Part shown: in pieces, positions 1 through 9,000 of the stretch | Layout: the number at the start of each line of letters is the position of its first letter | How positions within the stretch are numbered: the first letter of the stretch is position 1 | NCBI GenBank assembly: GCA_036489395.1 | Contig: DASXFW010000404.1 | Coordinates: 13,943 to 77,942, forward strand | Direction of reading: 5' to 3' | Length of the DNA stretch: 64,000 nt | Source: JASHVB01 sp036489395 | GTDB lineage: Bacteria; Pseudomonadota; Alphaproteobacteria; Acetobacterales; Acetobacteraceae | Program-made: the position numbers and the translations under genes | Notes under the pieces: model-generated | The model's database searches: none | What the model saw: the letters and a program-made list of their open reading frames with translations, nothing else | What the model was told of the DNA's origin: nothing

Positions 1-1
1 C

Positions 2-3000
2 GGCGCGATCGACGCCGGCAGCAGCGGCGTGTTCGAGCTGGCGCCGAACACGCAAGGCAATGCCGAGACGCTGGGTTCCGCGTCCGGGCTGTCGCTAACC
101 AATCTCACCGGTATCACCGCCGGGACGCTGCGTGTCGGCGCCGTAACGGTTCCCGGCAGCGGCCTGACCACCATGGCCGGCAGCATCGCGGTGACCGGCG
201 CGGCGTTCGACGGCACCGGACTGACGAAACTGGAACTCGACGCCACGACATCCGGCGGCGGCACCGGCGATGTCGGCCAAAGCACCGCCCTGCTCAATAT
301 CGCGACGCTGACCGGCACCGCTGCCAGCTACACGCTGACCGACACGTCCAACACCATCGGCGCCGTCGGGCCGCTTTCGGCCACCAGCGGCAACATCGCG
401 ATCAGCGACGCCACGGCGATGACCATCGCCGGATCGGTCGCGGCGACCGCCGGCAACGTGTACCTGGAAGACTCTGCGGCCGGCGGCATCACGTTCGGCG
501 CATTCGCCGTGTCGTCGCAGGCTGGCAGGTCGATCGGGCTGCAGACGAACGCGCTGGTCAATCTCGGCACCACCGCCGCGACCGGTGTGGTGAACGCCGG
601 CTCCGCCGGCACCTTCGAATTGTCGCCGGACACCGCCAATGCGATGACGCTCGGCGCCTCGTCCGGGCTGTCGCTGAGCAACCTGACGAACATCACGGCC
701 GGCCTGGTGCGCGTCGGCGCGGTGACCCAGCCGGGCAATGGCTCGCCGACGACCATCGCGAATGCGATCAGCATTGCCGGTACGTTTGGTTCCAGCAGCA
801 CCAGTCTGGAACTCGACGCCACCGGTGCGGTCGCCCAATCGGCGGCACTGACGGCGGCGACGCTCAGCGGCACGGCCACCAGCTACACGCTGACCACCGC
901 ATCGAACGCGATCGGTACGCTCGGGCCGTTGACCGCGAGCGGCACGATCGCGATCGACGATGCCACGGCGCTGCACGTCGGCGGCGCGGTGCAGTCCACC
1001 GGCGGCAACGTGTATCTCGAGGATTCCGCAGGCGGCGGCATTACTTTTGGCGGGTTCACCATAACGTCGCAGACCGGCGGCGTGATCGGCTTGCAGACGA
1101 ATGCGCTGGTCAACCTCGGCACCACGTCCGCCACCGGCGCGGTGGATGCGGGTGCCGCGGGAATCTTCGAACTTGCACCTGATACCGCTCACGCCGTGAC
1201 GCTTGGCGCCTCGTCCGGGCTGTCGCTCGCCAACCTGACCGGCATCACGGCCGGCGCGCTGCGCATCGGTGCGGTGAGGCAGCCGGGCAATGCGTCGCCC
1301 ACGACGATCGCCAATGCGGTCAGCATCGCCGGTGCATTCGGTTCCGGCACGGTCAATCTGGAGCTCGACGCGACCGGCGCGGTCACCCAGTCGGCGGCGC
1401 TAACGGCGGCGGTGCTGACCGGCTCGGCCACCGGCTACACGCTGACCACGGCGGCGAACGCGATCGGCACGCTGGGACCGCTGACCGCGACCCCCGGCAA
1501 CATCGAGATCAAGGACACGTCGGCGCTGACCATCGGCGGCCTGGTCAAGGCGACGGCGGGCAACGTGTATGTCGAATCCGCCGGCGGCATCACCTTCGGT
1601 GCAAGCCAGTCCATCGTGGCACAGAATGCCGGCACGATCGGGTTGCAGACGAGCACGCTGACCAACCTGGGTACCACCCTCGCGACCGGCGTGGTCGCCG
1701 GCAACGGCGGACCCCTCGCGATCTTCGAACTTTCGCCGGATACCGCGAACGTCGTCACGCTGGGCTCGACGCCGGCCGGCGGACTGTCGCTGGCCAACCT
1801 GACCGGCATTACGACGGCCGCGCTGCGAGTCGGCGCGGTGACGCAGCCGGGCAACATGTCGCCGACGATCATCGCCAATGCGGTGAGTATCACTGGCGCG
1901 TTCGGCAGCGGCACCATCAATCTCGAGCTCGACACGACGGCGGCGGGCGCCATCACCCAGACGGCGGTGCTGACGGCTCAGACCCTGACCGGCACCGCTG
2001 GCAGCGGCACGCTGACGCTCAGCAACGTCATCGCCACACTCGGCGGTTTCAGCACCACCAACAATTTCTCGCTGACCGACGCCGGCAGCCTTGCGGTCGC
2101 CGGGACGGTGACGGCGGCCAACGTCGTGCTGAATGCGGCAACCATCGGGGTCGGCAGCAGTATCGGCGCCACCACGTCGCTGGCGCTGGTCGCTGGCGCG
2201 GGCGGCATCGCGCTGAACAGCGGCGAGATCCTGTCGGGCGCGACGGTCGATTTCTCGGCGACGGGCGGCGGCGTGACGCAGGTCGCCGGCGGCACGATCG
2301 CCGCGACGACGGTGCTGCAAAGCACATCAGGCGTGACTGGCACGGTCGATCTGATCGGCACGGCGAACACCGTCGCGTCGGTCGGCTCGTTCACCGTCAA
2401 CAGCGGCGACTTCACGCTGGTGGACACCGGCGACCTGACCGCCGCGGGCAAGCTGACCGCGACGAACATCTCGCTCAGCAGCCCGACGATCACCGCGACG
2501 GGCAGTGTCGGCGCGACGAGCCTGTTGACCCTGGTCGGCGGCGCCGGCGGCATCGCGCTGAACACCGGTGAGGTCATCACCGGCACGACGGTCGATCTGT
2601 CCGCCACCGGCGCCGTTTCGCAGGTCGCGACAGGCAGCATCGGCGCTACGGTGCTGCAAAGCACAGGCGGCGTCGCGAACGGCATGACGCTGGCCGGCAC
2701 GAACAACACCATCGGCACGCTGGCGGCGATCACCGCATCCACCGGCAATATCGACGTGGTCGATGCCGCGCCCGGCAGCCTCGTGGTCAACGGCTCGCTG
2801 ACGGCGACGAGCGGCAGCATCTACCTGAACGAGACGCAGTCCGGCACGATCGACTTCACCGCGACCGGCAGTGCCATCGCGGCGTCCGGCATCGTCGGCG
2901 TGCAGGCGGATGCGTTCAGCTTCACCACCGGGTTCTCCATCGCCGCCACGACGTTCGAGCTGGCGCCGAACTCCAACATGGCGGTCACTCTTGGCGGCGG

Positions 3001-6000
3001 CACAGGGCTGAGCGGGCTCGGCGGCATCATGGCGGGGACGGTGCGGATCGGCGCGATCACGCCGATCACGGGCGGCGCTCCGACGACCACCGCAACGTCG
3101 ATCGCGATCGACGGGGCGTTCGATCTGAACAACTCCAATCTCGATCTGCGCGCCAGCGGCGCCGTGACCCAAACGGCCGCGCTGACCAATGTCGGCACCT
3201 TGTTCGGCAGCGCCGGCAGCGTCACGCTGACCACGATCGGCAACACTATCACCAACCTCGGCACCTTCGCCGCGACCACCAGCTTCGCGCTGACCGACAC
3301 CGGCAACCTGACGGTATCCGGGCCGGTGACTGGTGCCGACATTGCACTGAGCAGCGCGACGATCACCTCCACCGGCAGCATTGGCGCCACGACGACGGCG
3401 CTGCTGGATGCCACCGGCGGCTCGATCGTGCTGAACTCGGGGGCGATCCTGTCCGCCGCGACAGTCGATCTGTCGGCCACGGGCAACGTGACGCACGCGG
3501 CGGTACCCGGCGGGATCACCGCGACGGCGGTGCTGCAAAGCACGTCGGGCGTCGCCGGCACGGTCGATATTCTCGGCACGTCGAATACGATCGCATCGAT
3601 CGGTTCCTTCGCCGCCGGCGGCGATTTCGATCTGAACGACGCCACCAGCCTGGTGGCCGCCGGCAAGCTGACCGCGCAGAACATCGCGCTGACCAGTCCA
3701 ACGATCACCGCGACCGGCAGCGTCGGCGCAACGACCACGGCGTCGCTGGATGCCACGAGCGGGCCGATCCTGCTCAATGCCGGCGAGATCCTGTCCGGGA
3801 CGACGGTCGATCTGGCGGCCACCGGTGGCGTGACGCAGGTCGCCGGCGGCGTGATCTCCGCGGGGACCCTGATTGGCCTGGGCGTCACCGGCACGGTCGA
3901 TCTGGCCGGCACGGCGAACGCCATCGTCTCGGTGGGTTCGTTTGCGGTCACCGGCGGCGACTTCACGCTGCTGGACACGGGCAACCTGACCGCGGCGGGG
4001 ACGCTGACGGCAAACAACGTCTCGCTGACCAGTGCGACGATCACGGCGACGGGCAGCATCGGCGCGACGGCGGCTGGCGGCGAGGCCCTGTTGGACGCCA
4101 CCGGCGGCGCGATCGCGCTGAACAGCGGCGTGCTGTCAGGTGCGACGGTCGATCTGTCGGCGACGAGCGGCGTGACGCAGGTCGCGAGCGACATCGTCAA
4201 CGCCTCGACGGTGTTGCAGAGCACGTCCGGCGTGACCGGTACAGTCGATCTGATCAGCGCGGTGAACACGATCCTGTCGGTTGGATCGTTCGCGGTGACC
4301 AGCGGCGACTTCACGCTGATGGACACCGGCAACCTGACCGCGGCGGGGAAGCTGACGGCGAACAATATCTCGCTGACCAGTCCGACGATCACGGCGACGG
4401 GCAGCGTCGGCGCGACGGCCGTTGGCGGGGTCGCTCTGCTGCACGCGACCGGCGGCGCGATCACGCTGAACAGCGGCATGCTGTCGGGTCCGACGGTCGA
4501 TCTGTCGGCGACGGGTGGAGTGACGCAGCTCGCAGGCGACATCATCAATGCCACGACGGTTCTGCAAAGCACGTCCGGCGTCACCGGCACGGTCGATCTG
4601 GCCGGCACCGCGAACGCCATCGTCTCGGTCGGTTCATTCGCCGTCACCGGCGGCGACTTCACGTTGCTGGACACCGGCAACCTGACCGCGGCGGGGACGC
4701 TGACGGCGAACAACATTTCGCTGACCAGTGCGACGATCACGGCGACGGGCAGCGTCGGCGCGACGGCCGTTGGCGGCGTCGCTCTGCTGCACGCGACCGG
4801 CGGCGCGATCGCGCTGAACAGCGGCATGCTGTCGGGTGCGACGGTCGATTTGTCGGCGACGAGCGGCGTGACGCAGATCGCGGGCGATATCATCAACGCC
4901 TCGACGGTGCTGCAGAGCACGTCCGGCGTGACCGGTACCGTCGATCTGATCAGCACGGTGAACACGATCCTGTCGGTCGGCTCGTTCGCGGTGACCGGCG
5001 GCGACTTCACGCTGATGGATACCGGCAACCTGACCGCGGCGGGGAGGCTGACGGCGAACAACATCTCGCTGACCAGTCCGACGATCACGGCGACAGGCAG
5101 TGTCGGCGCGACGGGTGTTGGCGGCGTGGCACTGCTGGACGCCACGGGTGGCTCGATCGCGCTGAACAGTGGCGTGCTGTCGGGTGCGACAGTCGATCTG
5201 TCGGCGACGACCGGCGTGACCCAGGTCGCGGGCGACATCATCAATGCCACGACGGTGCTGCAAAGCACGTCCGGCGTGACCGGCACGGTCGATTTGGTGG
5301 GCACGGCGAACACGATCGTGTCGGTCGGTTCGTTCGCTGTCACCAGCGGCGATTTCACGCTGATGGATACCGGCGACCTGACCACGACCGGCAAGCTGAC
5401 TGCGACGAACATCTCGCTGACCAGCCCGACGATCGCGGCGACCGGCAGCGTCGGGGCGTCGGGCGTGCTGACGGTCGCGTCGGGTGCCGGCGGTATCGGG
5501 TTGAACACGGGCGCGGTGCTGACGGGTCCGACGATCGACCTGAACGGCAGCAGCGGCGGCATCGCGCTCACCGGCAATGCGTCGCTGGGCAGCTCGGGCG
5601 CGCTGGTCGATGTGACCACGACGGGCGGCATGACCGAGGCCGCCACCAGTACCGTTACCGCCGCCACGCTGCGCAGCACGTCGGGGGTGACCGGCACGGT
5701 CGCTCTGGCGGGCACCGCCAACGCGGTGGCGAACCTGGGCAATTTCCCGGTCACCGGCGGCGACTTCACGCTGGTGGATACCGGGTCGCTGGCGGTGCCG
5801 GGTACCGTGACGGCGAACAACATCACGCTGTCCACCAACAGCACGAACCAGATCAGCGCGACCGGCAGCCTGGGTGCCGCAACGCTGGTGGCGGTGACCT
5901 CGGGCAGCGGCGGCATCGGGTTGAACACGGGGGCGGTGCTGACGGGTCCGACGATCGACCTGAACGGCAATGGCGGGCCGGTGACGCTGGCGGCGGGTTC

Positions 6001-9000
6001 GCAGCTTGGGCAGACCGGGGACATCGTCGATGTGTCCACGTCGGGTGGCGGCGTGAACGAGAACGCCGCGGCGACTATCATCGCCGCCACGCTGCGCAGC
6101 GCGCTGGGAGTGACCGGCACGGTCGATCTGGTCGGGACGGCGAACACGATCGTGTCGGTCGGTTCGTTCGCTGTCATCGGCGGCGATTTCACGCTGATGG
6201 ATAGCGGCGACCTGACCGCGGCCGGCAAGCTGACTGCGACGAACATCTCGCTGACCAGCCCGACGATCGCGGCGACCGGCAGCGTCGGGGCGTCGGGCGT
6301 GCTGACGGTCGCGTCGGGTGCCGGCGGTATCGGGTTGAACACCGGCGCGGTGCTGACGGGTCCGACGATCGACCTGAACGGCGGCAGCGGCGGCATCGCG
6401 CTCACCGGCGACGCGTCGCTCGGCAATTCGGGCGCGCTGGTCGATGTGACCACGACGGGCGGCATCACCGAGGCAATCACCGGCACCGTCACTGCGGGCA
6501 CGTTGCAAAGCACGTCCGGGGTGACCGGCACGGTCGATCTGGCGGGCGTCGCCAATGCGGTGGCGAGCCTGGGGAATTTCCCGGTCGCCAGCGGCAACTT
6601 CACGCTGGTGGATACCGGATCGCTGGCGGTGCCGGGCACCGTGACGGCAACCAACATCACGCTGTCCACCAACACCACGAACCAGATCAGCGCAACCGGC
6701 AGCCTCGGGGCTGGGACGCTGGTGGCGGTGACGTCGGGCAGTGGCGGCATTGCGTTGAACACCGGCGCGGTGCTGACGGGTCCGACGATCGACCTGAACG
6801 GCAATGGCGGGCCGGTGACGCTGTCGGCAGGGTCGCAGCTTGGCCAGACCGGCGACATCGTCGATATTTCGACATCGGCCGGCGGTGTGAACGAAAACGC
6901 CGCGGCGACAATCACCGCGGCGACGCTGCGCAGCAGCCTCGGCGTCACCGGAACGGTGGATCTGGCCGGCGTAGCGAACGCGGTGGTCAGCCTGGCGAAC
7001 TTCGTCGTCACCACCGGCGACTTCACGCTGGCGGACACCGGATCGCTGGCTGTGCCGGGCACCGTGACGGCGAACAACATCACACTGTCCACCAACGGCG
7101 CGAGCCAGATCAGCGCGACCGGCAGCCTCGGCGCCGGGACGCTGGTGGCGTTGACCTCGGGCAGCGGCGGCATCGCGCTGAACACCGGCGCGGTGCTGAC
7201 CGGACCGACGATCGATGTGAACGGCAATGGCGGGCCAATCACGCTGGCGGCCGGCGCGCAGCTCGGTCAGACCGGCGACATCGTCGATATCTCCACATCG
7301 GCCGGCGGCGTGAACGAAAACGCCGCGGCGACGATCACCGCGGCGACGCTGCGCAGCAGCCTCGGCGTCACCGGCACGGTCGATCTGGCCGGCGTCGCGA
7401 ACGCGGTGGCCAGCCTGAGTAATTTCGCCGTCACGTCAGGCAACTTCATCCTGGTCGATACCGGGTCGCTGGCGGTGCCGGGCACCGTCACGGCGAACAA
7501 CATTACGCTGTCCACCAACAGCACGAACCAGATCAGCGCGACCGGCAGCCTGGGTGGCGGCACGGTTGTCGCGGTAACGTCGGGCAGCGGCGGCATCGTG
7601 CTCGGCACGGGCGCGGTGGTCACCGCACCGACGATCGACCTGAACGGCAACGGCGGCGCCATCGCGCTGACCGGCAACGCTTCGGTCGGCACCAGCACGA
7701 CGCTGGTCGATCTGACCACGACCGCGGGCGGCGTCAACGAAGCCGCCACCAGCGTGTTGAATGCCGCCACGTTGCAGAGCGCGGCAGGCGTGACCGGCAG
7801 CGTGGCGTTGCTCGGCACGGCCAACGCGGTCGGCAATGTCGGCACGTTCGCCGTCAACCTCGGCGACTTCACGCTGATCGACACCGGCATGGTTGTCCTG
7901 CGCGGCCCAGTCAGCGCCGGCAACGTAACGGTGAGCGCGACGCTTGGCGGTAGCGGCGTCGGCGTTGCCGGCAGCGTCACCGCGAACGGCACGATCGCCT
8001 TCACATCCGGCACCGGCGGCATCGTACTGGGGAACGGCGCGGTGGTTTCCGCGCCGACGATCGATGTGAACAGCGGCGGCGCGCAGTTTACGATGATCGA
8101 CAATGCGTTGCTGGGGAACAGTGGCGCACTGATCGATATCACCACCAGTGGCGGCGGCATCAGCGAACTGGCAACCGCCGTCATCACCGCCACAACCTTG
8201 CAAAGCACGTCGGGTCTTACGGGCGACGTCAATCTGCTCGGCAGCAGCAACGCGATCGTCCACCTGGCGAAGTTCATCATCACCAGCGGCAGTCTGGATC
8301 TGGTCGATACCGGCTCACTGGCGCTGGGCGGAGAGATCAGCGCGACCAGCGTCACGGCGAACACGGTGGGCAGCGGTGCGATCACCGCATCGGGCAGCGT
8401 AACAGCCACCGGCACAATGTCGTTGACCTCCGGCACCGGCGGCATCGGCTTCGGCACGGGCGCGGTGGTGTCGGCGCCGACGATCGACCTGATCGGCGGC
8501 GGCGGCGCGATTGTGCTGACCGGCAATGCGTCGCTCGGGAACAGCGGTGCGACGATCAATGCGAACACCACCGCCGGCGGCATGTCCGAAGCGGCCACCA
8601 GCATCATCAACGCGGCAACCCTGCTGAGCGGCTCCGGCGTAACGGGCAATGTCAGCTTGCTCGGCACTGCGAACACCGTGGCGAACGTGGCGGGCTTCAC
8701 CGTCACGGCAGGCAACTTCACGCTGGTGGATACCGGCTCGCTCGGGGTCTCCGGGCCGCTGAACGCCACGAACGTGACGCTGAGCACGACGGGCGGCGGC
8801 ACGATCGCCGCGTCCGGAGCGATCACCGGAAGCGGGTCGGTCGCGGTGACCTCCGGCACCGGCGGCATCAGCCTGGGGGCCGGCGCCATCGTGACGGCGC
8901 CGACGATCGACCTGAACGGCGGCGGCGGCGCGATTGTGCTGACCGGCAACGCGGTGCTGAACGGCGCGACGCGGGTCGATCTGACCACCAGCGGCGGCGG

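Noticed and set aside
2821..7242. 1,473-codon open frame antisense to the exoprotein gene (and similar ones to 9600 and 10584)
   Set aside because: A by-product of the GC-rich repetitive codons of the real gene: low-complexity Pro/Val/Ser protein, no ribosome site, and it mirrors the sense repeats.
3884..7789. Possible CRISPR-like or satellite array
   Set aside because: Units are 348-423 bp, in frame and coding, with no short direct repeats and unique spacers.
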